A DNA stretch of 64,000 nucleotides from assembly GCA_002480565.1 (NCBI GenBank), contig DLCK01000008.1, positions 11,383 to 75,382 on the forward strand, in the 5' to 3' direction. This stretch comes from Phycisphaerales bacterium UBA7800 (GTDB lineage: Bacteria > Planctomycetota > Phycisphaerae > Phycisphaerales > Phycisphaeraceae). The translations under genes and the position numbers were made by a program. Of the stretch, positions 53,511 to 61,940 are shown one piece after another; position 1 is the first letter of the stretch; each line of letters starts with the position of its first letter. Under the pieces are notes generated by a model that was not told the DNA's origin, ran no database searches, and was given only the letters and a program-made list of their open reading frames with translations.

Positions 53511-54206
53511 ATGACTCACAAGTCAACGCCAACGCCGTCTCACGTTAAAGCCTTCACGCTCATTGAGCTGTTGGTGGTGATCTCGATTATCGCGCTATTG
53601 ATCTCCATTCTCCTGCCGGCCTTGGGTAAAGCCAGAGCCGCTGCCAATGACATCAAGTGTCTGAACAATCTCAAGAGTATGGGCGTGCTTTCGAACATCT
53701 ACATCGCGGATAATAAAAATGTCCTGCCTAACTATTACGTCACCGGCGAGAACAACACGACATGGATCAAACGTCTCTGGGAGTTGACCTACTCCAAGCC
53801 GTTTAGCCCCAGTTGGCCGGGCTTGAATAACTCTGAGATGACTTGGCAGCTGGGCACCATTTTTGACTGCCCGCGCTTCAAGGAAATCAATCAACTGGAC
53901 TTTATCAAGCGTGGCATCACCTGGAACGGCTACTACCGAACCTACGGTGCCAACATGTATATCAACGACTACAACGCCTCGACTGCGGATCGTATTGATG
54001 ACCTGCGAAATCCGTTGGGCAAAATCTGCCAAATTGCAGACTGCACTACCTCCCAAGCCTACAACGGCAATATCATCCGCCGACACAACGGCATGACCAC
54101 CAATGTGCTTTACCTTGATGCACATGCTGCACCCAATCAATTCCCCCAAGTCATCTATACCACTGTTGGATACACCCATCCATTTTGGGGTCGCAATTAT
54201 CCCTGA
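53511..54206 (+). CDS. Prepilin-type pseudopilin with C-terminal DAH motif
   Basis: A 231-residue protein. KAFTLIELLVVISIIALL near residues 17-34 (Ala -1, Phe +1, Glu +5), then LISILLPALGKARAAAND. The C-terminal RRHNGMTTNVLYLDAHAAP is the family motif with Ala for Gly. GGGAG lies 8 nt before the ATG at 53511; in-frame starts at 53373 and 53472 lack such a site. A LacI operator-like palindrome precedes it and the lacI-type gene follows by 60 nt, so both appear co-regulated. Confidence 0.9.
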   Translation: MTHKSTPTPSHVKAFTLIELLVVISIIALLISILLPALGKARAAANDIKCLNNLKSMGVLSNIYIADNKNVLPNYYVTGENNTTWIKRLWELTYSKPFSPSWPGLNNSEMTWQLGTIFDCPRFKEINQLDFIKRGITWNGYYRTYGANMYINDYNASTADRIDDLRNPLGKICQIADCTTSQAYNGNIIRRHNGMTTNVLYLDAHAAPNQFPQVIYTTVGYTHPFWGRNYP

Positions 54207-54266
54207 TCTCGCGATGCAAATTCGCTATCCGATATGATGTGTTTGTAAACAGCCTCGTGATTTTGA

Positions 54267-55325
54267 ATGCCGATCAATATGACACAAATCAAATCCAACC
54301 AGGGAATCCGGGAACTCGCCCGCAAGCTCAACCTGAGCATCGGTACCGTCTCGCGGTCACTGAATAACCGCTACGGCGTTAACGCGCAGACCAAAGCCCG
54401 TGTGCTCGAAGAAGCGCGTCGCATGGGCTATGTCCCCAACGCAGCAGCCAGACGACTTAAGGAACATCCCGTTCTGAACGTCGGACTTTTCTTTGCTCCC
54501 TATGACAATCCCGGCCATGAAATCAATCCCTATGCCACCGATTTGATTCAGTTGATTACCGATAAAGCATCTGACGAGAACTTTCGGTTTGAAGTGATTC
54601 GCTTTGTCGACTTACCGACGGTGACCACGCAGCTTCAAGAACAGCAGTTGGACGTCGCGTTAACACTTGGTGATTTTCCCGAGCCGTTCTATTCGATGCT
54701 TTCTGAAAAGAATTTGCCCGTGATCAACATCAGTAAAGAAACTGATCTACCCAACCAAATCTGCATTCAGACCGATGGCTTCCAGGCTTATGCGTTGGCG
54801 GTGCAGTACCTTGCAGCATTAGGTCATACGCAAATCGCATTGGTGAACGGCCCGCAAAAAGGCGGACATTTCCTGCAATATGCTGCGGCATTCGATGACG
54901 CGATCAGTGAGTTTCATTTGACCTGCTTGCCGGGTTGGAAGATTGAATTGCCGCCGGAAAAAACCAATGCTCAAGGTGCACGGATTGCGACTTTGGAATT
55001 GCTTAAACAGGATACGCGTCCAACTGCCATTGTGTATGGTTCGGATTGGTTGGCGATGGGTGGGATCAAAGCGATCCGTGAATCGCAGTTACGCGTGGGT
55101 GAGGATATCAGTGTTGTTGGTCATGATAATTTGCCGATGACTGAATTGCTTGACCCGCCACTAACGACGTTTGATATGCATCTGGAAGGCCAGGCCCGTT
55201 CGATCATTCGCCTCATTACACGGTTGTCCGATGGTCAGCCTCTTATTGATCCGGATCGACCTGCCAGTGTCATTAACATCACCCCCAACCTTGTCAAACG
55301 CAGTAGCTGTCGTTGTATCCGCTAG
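54267..55325 (+). CDS. LacI-family transcriptional regulator
   Basis: A 352-residue protein. LacI helix-turn-helix and hinge: IRELARKLNLSIGTVSRSLNN then ARRMGYVPNAAARRLKEHP. The sugar-binding domain has YLAALGHTQIALVNGPQKGGHFLQYAAAF and VYGSDWLAMGGIKAI, VVGHDNLPMTELLDPPLTTF. Starts at 54267 and 54279 are both possible. It likely binds the GTAAACGTTTAC site at 53433 and its half copy at 54242, controlling the pseudopilin, itself and the symporter genes. Confidence 0.95.
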   Translation: MPINMTQIKSNQGIRELARKLNLSIGTVSRSLNNRYGVNAQTKARVLEEARRMGYVPNAAARRLKEHPVLNVGLFFAPYDNPGHEINPYATDLIQLITDKASDENFRFEVIRFVDLPTVTTQLQEQQLDVALTLGDFPEPFYSMLSEKNLPVINISKETDLPNQICIQTDGFQAYALAVQYLAALGHTQIALVNGPQKGGHFLQYAAAFDDAISEFHLTCLPGWKIELPPEKTNAQGARIATLELLKQDTRPTAIVYGSDWLAMGGIKAIRESQLRVGEDISVVGHDNLPMTELLDPPLTTFDMHLEGQARSIIRLITRLSDGQPLIDPDRPASVINITPNLVKRSSCRCIR

Positions 55326-55414
55326 TCGCAGTTTGGTTCAATAGATATTCATTCTGACAACAATGATTTTGTTCAACTCGCCTTACATTTGGCAGAGCAT
55401 AGAGGAAGTACGTT

Positions 55415-57376
55415 TTGAAACTCACCTGGATTGACTGGAGCATCGTGCTGGGCTTTGTCGGCGCGTTGACTGCTTTAGCAGCTTACACCAAACGCTATAC
55501 CAAAAGCGTTTCGGACTTTCTGGCTGCGGATCGTTGTGCCGGCCGATACCTGTTAACCATGTCCGAAGGCATGGCAGGTCTTGGCGCAGCTTCCGTGATT
55601 GCGAACTTTGAAAAATTTTACAAAGCAGGATTCGCAGCAAGCTGGTGGGGCTTAATGCTCGCGCCCATCGGCATCATCATCGCACTCTCAGGCTGGGTGC
55701 TCTATCGCTATCGTGAAACACGCGCGATGACTATGGCACAGTTTTTTGAGATGCGCTACAGCAAGAAATTCCGAGTCTACGCAGGTATGCTCGCCTGGAT
55801 ATCAGGCACCATTAATTACGGTATTTTCCCGTCAATTATCGCCAGTTTCCTGATTTACTTCTGTGGCTTTCCCGAACACTTTATCGTTGCAGGTGTCTCC
55901 ATCTGGACCTTCCCCGTAGTGATGTTTGTCATGCTGAGTATCGCAGTGTTCTTCACACTCAGTGGCGGGATGATCGCGGTGATGATTACAGACTTTATTC
56001 AAGCGCAGTTCACCAACATTGTTTTTTTGTTGATCATGATTGTGTTGTTTACCAAGTTCAGTTGGACCGACATTACCACGACACTTGAGAACGCCCCAGC
56101 AGGTAAGTCGATGATGAATCCGTTTGACCAGTCAGGGGTCAGCGATTTTAACTTTTACTTCTTTGCGATCTTTGCCTTCAAAGCGTTTTACAACTGCCTG
56201 GGGTGGCAGGGATCACAAGGTTACAACTGCTCAGCCAAGAGTCCGCATGAAGCGAAGATGGCCAAGGTGCTTGGAGAGTGGCGAAGTGGTGTGACGTATC
56301 TGATGTTGTTGCTCATGCCGATCTGCGCGTATGTGTTGATGCATGCGCCGGAACATGCACAGGTCGCGCAGGTGGCGACGGATGCGATCAATCAAATTCA
56401 AGATCCGCAGGTGCAAAAGCAGATGACCGTGCCGATTGCTTTGTCGCAAATTCTTCCGGCCGGCGTGATGGGTTTACTCTGTGCTGCGATGATCAGTGCT
56501 GCGATCAGTACCGATGATACGTATCTGCATTCATGGGGGAGTATCTTCATTCAGGATGTGCTTTTGCCGTTTAAGAAAAAACCACTGACGCAAAAGCAAC
56601 ATTTAAAATGGCTGCGAATCTCCATTGTCGGAGTCGCTGTATTTGCCTTTTTTTTTAGCCTTTTATTCCCGTTGCGTGATTATTTGTTCATGTTCTTCTT
56701 ACTCACGGGGACCATCTACTTAGGCGGGTCAGGCGCGGTCATCATCGGCGGACTCTATTGGCGACGAGCGACAACCCAAGGTGCCTGGGCAGCGATGACT
56801 ACCGGCTGGGTGATTGCCATCACCGGCATTACCCTTCAAGTGCTCTGGCCGAAGTTTCCTGCACTTGTAGAGTTGACGCCCAAGTTCCCACTTAATGGTG
56901 CATGGCTTGCCTTGGTGGCGTATCTGTCAAGCGTGGTGGTTTATGTGGCGGTGTCACTACTCACCTGCAAGGAACCGTTCAACCTTGAGAAGATGCTCCA
57001 TCGTGGTGAGTATGCATTGCCCGGTGAACAGGCATCAAAACCCGCACGCGGTTGGCGGGCACTGGGGATCACCAGCGAATTTACACTGGGTGACAAGATC
57101 ATTTACTACTTCAAACTCTGTTGGACCGGCACGTGGTTTTTCCTGTTTGTCGGTATCACGCTCTGGTCACTGATCTGGGGTATCCCTGAATCGTTCTGGT
57201 CAGGTTGGTGGGGATTTAAAATCACAATCGCAGCAGTCATGGGCGTGGGGACCATCATCTGGTTTTTATGGGGAGGTATCCGCGATCTGTTGGAACTTTT
57301 CCGTACCTTAAAAACGCATCAGATTAATGAAACAGATGACGGACGTGTGGAAGAAAATGTTTCGTCAGCAAACTAA
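55415..57376 (+). CDS. Sodium:solute symporter (SSS family)
   Basis: A 653-residue transporter with about 14 membrane helices. The first helix is IDWSIVLGFVGALTALAAY; SVSDFLAADRCAGRYLLTMSEGMAGLGAASVI matches the family N-terminus, and SGGMIAVMITDFIQAQFTNIVF is the usual SSS signature region. The start is TTG with GAGGAAG upstream; there is no nearby ATG. It would import a sugar or related solute with Na+. It lies between the LacI gene (89 nt) and the 1143-residue secreted protein gene (15 nt), suggesting import of a product made by that protein. Confidence 0.93.
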   Translation: MKLTWIDWSIVLGFVGALTALAAYTKRYTKSVSDFLAADRCAGRYLLTMSEGMAGLGAASVIANFEKFYKAGFAASWWGLMLAPIGIIIALSGWVLYRYRETRAMTMAQFFEMRYSKKFRVYAGMLAWISGTINYGIFPSIIASFLIYFCGFPEHFIVAGVSIWTFPVVMFVMLSIAVFFTLSGGMIAVMITDFIQAQFTNIVFLLIMIVLFTKFSWTDITTTLENAPAGKSMMNPFDQSGVSDFNFYFFAIFAFKAFYNCLGWQGSQGYNCSAKSPHEAKMAKVLGEWRSGVTYLMLLLMPICAYVLMHAPEHAQVAQVATDAINQIQDPQVQKQMTVPIALSQILPAGVMGLLCAAMISAAISTDDTYLHSWGSIFIQDVLLPFKKKPLTQKQHLKWLRISIVGVAVFAFFFSLLFPLRDYLFMFFLLTGTIYLGGSGAVIIGGLYWRRATTQGAWAAMTTGWVIAITGITLQVLWPKFPALVELTPKFPLNGAWLALVAYLSSVVVYVAVSLLTCKEPFNLEKMLHRGEYALPGEQASKPARGWRALGITSEFTLGDKIIYYFKLCWTGTWFFLFVGITLWSLIWGIPESFWSGWWGFKITIAAVMGVGTIIWFLWGGIRDLLELFRTLKTHQINETDDGRVEENVSSAN

Positions 57377-57391
57377 AATTAAGAGACAATT

Positions 57392-60300
57392 ATGAAATTT
57401 ATCAAGCTATCGCTACTGATCGTCTTTTTGTGCAACGCTGTTATTTTCGCAGCACCAAAGCCAAACACCATTATCGTCAACGCTGAGGACTTTCAATGTC
57501 ACGCCAACTGGTGGCAGACGTCAGACAGTCGCGCGCTGGGAAGACAAATGCTTCAAGCGCGTGGCGGTGAAGGTGATGCGTTGGCTGCTGTCGACATTAA
57601 GTCCGCAGGCACGTATCAGCTTTGGACACGCGCCAAGGACTATGTGAATAATCAGCCTAAAACAAGGCGTTTTTTACTGGTCGTGGATGATGTGACCGTG
57701 GATATCGAGTCCGGCCAACATGGGCAGGAAGGTTGGAAATGGGAACATGTCGGCCAGCGGGAACTTGATGCAGGCACGCATGTGTTGGGGCTTCGGGATA
57801 GCGCAAAATTTTACGGTCGATGTGATGCAGTGTTACTCACTACCGATACCAAGCTCGATCCCAATACCATGAAGCTTGCTGCATTTAAACGTGATCTGGT
57901 CACACCATTACAGATGAAACTGACCTATCCTGATGCTCAGCAGCAAACGGTTTTGCAGATTAGCAAACAAGGCAAGACGCTTGCAACACTGCAAAACAAG
58001 CAGACGCGACTTACCTTCGTTCAAGGGCAGGATCAGCAGGGTCAGTTACTTGTCGTGCGCAAGACTGCGGTGCAGGTCAATGGGCAGTGGGTTGAGTCTC
58101 CGGTGGATAGTTCTGCGGAAAGTGTTTTCGTACTTTACCGCCCGGATGCCAAGGTGGAGTTGGGGAGTTTTTATCCATCATGGCCAGGCCAGTCTCCGGT
58201 GATTCAGATGCAGGTTGACGGCAAGCTGTATACCACACGTGGCAACAATCAGAATCCATTTGCAGCAGGCCAGCGCACGGACTTTTTGCCACGTGCGATT
58301 GAGTCGGTCAATCCTCAGACGGTGCATGTGATCTATCAATCATCGCAAGGCAAGGAGCTTGTCGCACGTTGGGAGTTGGCAGCCGATGAGTCCGAAGCGG
58401 TGGTCACTTTCAAATTAACCGCAGAGCAGTCGGGCAATTTTAGTATTGGTTTTACAGCGTTTACACCTTGGCATCGTGATGCGATTGCCTTTAACCAACT
58501 CTCGCCGATGGTGCAGTTTGTTCGTCGCGATCCTTACCCGGTGATGACGACCAGTTCCTGTTCACCTTTGCCGATGGCGATGGTGGAGCCAGTTTCGGAT
58601 GCTCAATCGCAATTGACTTATGCATTAATTGCCGACCCGGATCATTTATCCAACAACTGGCCGGCAGCGCGCAATGCACGTTTGGGTTTGTCACTGCTTA
58701 ACCGTCAATCCGATGTTCAGCCGACGGTGTTTGGCCCGATTCTTGGGTTTGATGATTCAAGCTTTGAGGTGGGGCAGCATGTGGTGATGACTTGTCGCGT
58801 ACTGGTTCAAGGTGGTGATTGGAAAGCAGCTCAGCAGTATGCCATGCGTGAGATTTTTGAGGTTTCCGACTATCGCAAGCCGGTTGCTGCATCACTGTCC
58901 CAGGCGTATTTGAACATGGTTGATTTAATGGGTTCAAAGCAGGGCGGTTGGAGCGAGAAGCTCATGAGCTTTTACAACATTGAAAGCCCCGCGACGGTGA
59001 CGCATGCTTCGCCACTTGGCATTGTGGAAGCAGCATTGCTTACCGAGAATCAGACGTTTTACAAAGAGCGTGCCTTGCCAACAATTGCGTACACGCTCTC
59101 ACGCCCGTCTGCTCATTTTGCAGCAACAGTCCCCGAAGACATGCACGTGTATGTCAATGAAAAGCGCATCACGTTGACGGTACCAAGTGCATTTTATGGG
59201 GCAGCGTATTGGCAGGGATTGCACGATCTGCTTGGCCGACGTAACGCGTGGCTTGATGAGATGATCTTTGGCAAAGGCATTGTCAGCTATGCCAACAGTT
59301 ATTCAACGATCCCTGTCTGGTCGGAGTTACTTGCCAACTATCGACTGCATCCGGATGCAAAGTTACTTGAACGTATCAAAACCGAAGCAGACCAATTTCT
59401 CAAAGACGAAGTCTATGCCCGTCGGACTGACCTTCAGCAGATTCGACACTTCTACAATATTTCGTTTTACCCCTACTGGTGGGACTTGCAGGACCTTTAT
59501 GATCTGACCGGCGAAAAGCGTTATCTGGATGCAGCGATTGAAGGTGCCAACTTCACCATGGCCGGTCAATGGGCTCATCCCAAACCCCAGCAGCAATCAC
59601 GGACGATTCACAAAGGCAACACGTTCAGCCATGCCATGCCGATGTGGTGGTTAGGTGACAAGCGTTTTCGTCTGGGCTTCCCCATTGCAGATGGTGCGAT
59701 TGTTCAAAAGCAAGTCCCCGGCTGGCAAGTCAATTCATCAGGTCTTGGTTTTGAACAGCCTACGACGCTGTATGCAACGGGTAAAGGTGATGGATTGGGG
59801 ATGATCCTCATGTCCGCATGGGCGCCGAATCTGCTTCGACTGTATGGCAACACAGGCAACGACCTGTATCGCAGTTACGCTCGCAACAGCATCATCGGGC
59901 GCTTTGGCAATTACCCCGGATACTACGTGCGTGGCGAGACGGATTTGTATCAGTCGCCGGACTTCCCTTACGACGGGCCGGATGTGACGAGTTTGTATTA
60001 TCACCATGTCCCGCCGCATGCTGCATTCACGATGGACTATCTGGTGACGCAGGCCAATGTGCGATCGGCTGGCAAGATCCACTTCCCATGGTCGCGCCAG
60101 CAAGGTTATGTTTGGTTTACCAATCGCGTTTATGGGCAGGCTCCCGGACGTGTGTTTGGTCAAGATGGTGTCTCGCTTGCACTGACGCGTAAGCCGATCA
60201 GCATTGCTTCGCCGAACGTGGATTACTTGCTGGGTAAGAGCAGTGATGCGACATATGTGATCCTGATGAATCAATTGCACGAGGCGTTGGATGTGCCGGT

Positions 60301-60823
60301 GTCGGTGGATGTGACGGCGAAGCAGTTGGCGTTTGGCAAAGCGGTAGAGGTGTTGGATCACACGGGCAAGGTGGTCAGTCAGACAGTCTTGAATGCGGAG
60401 ATGACAGTGGCAGTACCCGCGATGGGATTGGTGGTGTTGAAGTTGCCGCATGCGACTTCTACGCCGATGAATTTGGCGACTGCGTTACCGTTGCTTAAGC
60501 GCGGTCATCAGGTGATCCAACTTGCCAAGCCATGGAAGGAAGCGCACGCCTTTCGCATCCGCGGCCCGTTTGGGCAAGACAGTTTGTATGTTGTGTTGAT
60601 GGGGCATCCGGCTGATGGCGCGCAGGCCAAGTTGATCTTCGATGACAAGTCCGCCAATCCAACACCTATGACCAGCAGCAGTTTCCCGCATGAGTTTCTG
60701 CTTTATCCTGTTGCGATGGATCAGGATTTGAAATTCCATTTGCAGTTACAGGATGCGAACAAGAAAACCATCACGACTCAGTCGATGATGATGTACGGCG
60801 GTGACGGTTTGGCAAAGCAATAG
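57392..60823 (+). CDS. Large secreted protein with helical-barrel part, family not recognised
   Basis: A 1143-residue protein. Signal peptide MKFIKLSLLIVFLCNAVIFAA, a beta-sandwich at about 30-150 like a carbohydrate-binding module (AGTYQLWTRAKDYVNN; LDAGTHVLGLRDSAKFYGRCDAVLL), further beta domains, then from about 490 to 870 a helix-rich region with aromatic motifs (FYPYWWDLQDLYDLTGEKRYLDAA; GNTFSHAMPMWWLGD) resembling (alpha/alpha)6 toroids of glycosidases and lyases. The C-terminus is beta again. No catalytic residue can be named. Its gene follows the symporter by 15 nt, so its product is likely taken up by it. Confidence 0.8.
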   Translation: MKFIKLSLLIVFLCNAVIFAAPKPNTIIVNAEDFQCHANWWQTSDSRALGRQMLQARGGEGDALAAVDIKSAGTYQLWTRAKDYVNNQPKTRRFLLVVDDVTVDIESGQHGQEGWKWEHVGQRELDAGTHVLGLRDSAKFYGRCDAVLLTTDTKLDPNTMKLAAFKRDLVTPLQMKLTYPDAQQQTVLQISKQGKTLATLQNKQTRLTFVQGQDQQGQLLVVRKTAVQVNGQWVESPVDSSAESVFVLYRPDAKVELGSFYPSWPGQSPVIQMQVDGKLYTTRGNNQNPFAAGQRTDFLPRAIESVNPQTVHVIYQSSQGKELVARWELAADESEAVVTFKLTAEQSGNFSIGFTAFTPWHRDAIAFNQLSPMVQFVRRDPYPVMTTSSCSPLPMAMVEPVSDAQSQLTYALIADPDHLSNNWPAARNARLGLSLLNRQSDVQPTVFGPILGFDDSSFEVGQHVVMTCRVLVQGGDWKAAQQYAMREIFEVSDYRKPVAASLSQAYLNMVDLMGSKQGGWSEKLMSFYNIESPATVTHASPLGIVEAALLTENQTFYKERALPTIAYTLSRPSAHFAATVPEDMHVYVNEKRITLTVPSAFYGAAYWQGLHDLLGRRNAWLDEMIFGKGIVSYANSYSTIPVWSELLANYRLHPDAKLLERIKTEADQFLKDEVYARRTDLQQIRHFYNISFYPYWWDLQDLYDLTGEKRYLDAAIEGANFTMAGQWAHPKPQQQSRTIHKGNTFSHAMPMWWLGDKRFRLGFPIADGAIVQKQVPGWQVNSSGLGFEQPTTLYATGKGDGLGMILMSAWAPNLLRLYGNTGNDLYRSYARNSIIGRFGNYPGYYVRGETDLYQSPDFPYDGPDVTSLYYHHVPPHAAFTMDYLVTQANVRSAGKIHFPWSRQQGYVWFTNRVYGQAPGRVFGQDGVSLALTRKPISIASPNVDYLLGKSSDATYVILMNQLHEALDVPVSVDVTAKQLAFGKAVEVLDHTGKVVSQTVLNAEMTVAVPAMGLVVLKLPHATSTPMNLATALPLLKRGHQVIQLAKPWKEAHAFRIRGPFGQDSLYVVLMGHPADGAQAKLIFDDKSANPTPMTSSSFPHEFLLYPVAMDQDLKFHLQLQDANKKTITTQSMMMYGGDGLAKQ

Positions 60824-60867
60824 TCTGTTGTGTGTCAATGGTGATTGGTGCAATGACTGAAAACAAA

Positions 60868-60914
60868 AAACCGCATCAAAGTCAGATGGCTGATCTTGAT
60901 GCGGTTTGGTTTTA
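60868..60914. terminator. Bidirectional intrinsic terminator
   Basis: A 12-bp perfect stem, AAACCGCATCAA (60868-60879) and TTGATGCGGTTT (60896-60907), with a 16-nt loop. Plus-strand tail GGTTTTAATT; on the minus strand six U follow. It serves the two convergent genes. Confidence 0.85.
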
Positions 60915-60955
60915 ATTGATATGACTCGACCGGAATTGACTGCATTTCAGATTGA

Positions 60956-61681
60956 TTATTCTGTGAAGCCAAAGCTGTCGATTGCGCCATGTAAGTCGCG
61001 ATGTTTATAGAAGTATCCAAACTTGCCAAGTTGCGCCACTGCGTGGCCATCCATGAACAGGACACCGGGCTTGCTTTCGTGAGCATCCAGAGAAATGGAG
61101 GTGCGTTCAGCAAAGCCATGTTGGGTAATGGCGACCGGCGAGTTATTGGTTTGCTGGACAGCATCGGCGACCCAGAGCATTTTCGACGGCTGGTCATATT
61201 CCTTGGGGGCATAGGTGATCGTCCCGTTGTCGTAACCTGAGTCCTGAATGATCGCCCCTAAACGGAAATAGGTCGGCTTGGTTGGCGAGGAGATTGTCCC
61301 GCGATAGGTGTAGGTGCGGATGTATCGCCAGTCGCCTGCAGGGCCGATCTGCCAGGTGGGTAAGGTTGGGCAAGCCAGAATCGTCGGCTGCTTGGCGATG
61401 ATGTCTTTGACATAGCCTTGCTTAAATAATGCGTAGCTCCAGTAAGTGTGAGGTGAGAAGGTGCTGTAATCACCTCTTGCAGCAGGAGCCCAATCCTTGA
61501 AGTCGCCCGAATAAGCCGTCAATGCCAAGCCGGTCTGACGGATGTTTGCCAGGCATTGCATGCTCTGGGCGGCGACTCTTGCTTTTCGCAGCGAGGGCAG
61601 CAAAATCGAAATCAGGATTGAAATGATCGAGATGACCACCAACAACTCAATGAGCGTAAACGCGTGAAATCGACTTTTCAT
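60956..61681 (-). CDS. Prepilin-type H-X9-DG pseudopilin
   Basis: A 241-residue protein. HAFTLIELLVVISIISIL begins at residue 6 (Ala -1, Phe +1, Glu +5), followed by LPSLRKARVAAQSM. The C-terminal HESKPGVLFMDGH fits H-X9-DG exactly. AGGAG lies 8 nt before the ATG. It is divergent from the LacI gene at 61941, with a palindrome cluster between, and convergent with the 1143-residue gene. It is probably controlled by that LacI protein. Confidence 0.93.
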   Translation of the reverse strand: MKSRFHAFTLIELLVVISIISILISILLPSLRKARVAAQSMQCLANIRQTGLALTAYSGDFKDWAPAARGDYSTFSPHTYWSYALFKQGYVKDIIAKQPTILACPTLPTWQIGPAGDWRYIRTYTYRGTISSPTKPTYFRLGAIIQDSGYDNGTITYAPKEYDQPSKMLWVADAVQQTNNSPVAITQHGFAERTSISLDAHESKPGVLFMDGHAVAQLGKFGYFYKHRDLHGAIDSFGFTE

Positions 61682-61779
61682 ACTGGGTCTCCTGTCAGGG
61701 GTGGCCTTATCCTGTCCATCGGAGAAATTGCCGAGAGACTAAGGCTGTATTTGCATTTTCTTACCGTTCGATCCCCCTG

Positions 61780-61826
61780 TGCGATTGAATATTCAAAACA
61801 ATATGAATCGCATTCATATTCAATCG
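61780..61826. promoter_or_regulatory. Overlapping palindromes between pseudopilin and LacI gene
   Basis: Outer perfect arms GCGATTGAATAT (61780-61791) and ATATTCAATCGC (61815-61826); within them AATATGAAT (61799-61807) and ATTCATATT (61811-61819) around CGC; and TTGAATATTCAA (61784-61795), itself a perfect palindrome. All are GAAT/ATTC pairs. It probably overlaps the pseudopilin promoter. Confidence 0.85.
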
Positions 61827-61880
61827 CACTGAATTCTATGCCAAAAAAGTATTAAAGGTCAACGTTAGAGGGTAAAATTT

Positions 61881-61895
61881 TTGAATGTCGTTCAA
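61881..61895. promoter_or_regulatory. GAA/TTC operator-like site
   Basis: TTGAA and TTCAA arms around TGTCG, spaced like the sites at 61780-61826. It is 46 bp before the LacI ATG. Confidence 0.6.
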
Positions 61896-61940
61896 AAGTT
61901 TCTTGTCGGTCACTTGACTTGTTCAATTTAGAGATGAATA

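Noticed and set aside
22832..61681. A type II secretion or type IV pilus machinery locus
   Set aside because: Only pilin-like subunits are present; no ATPase, platform, secretin or prepilin peptidase gene was found in the window.
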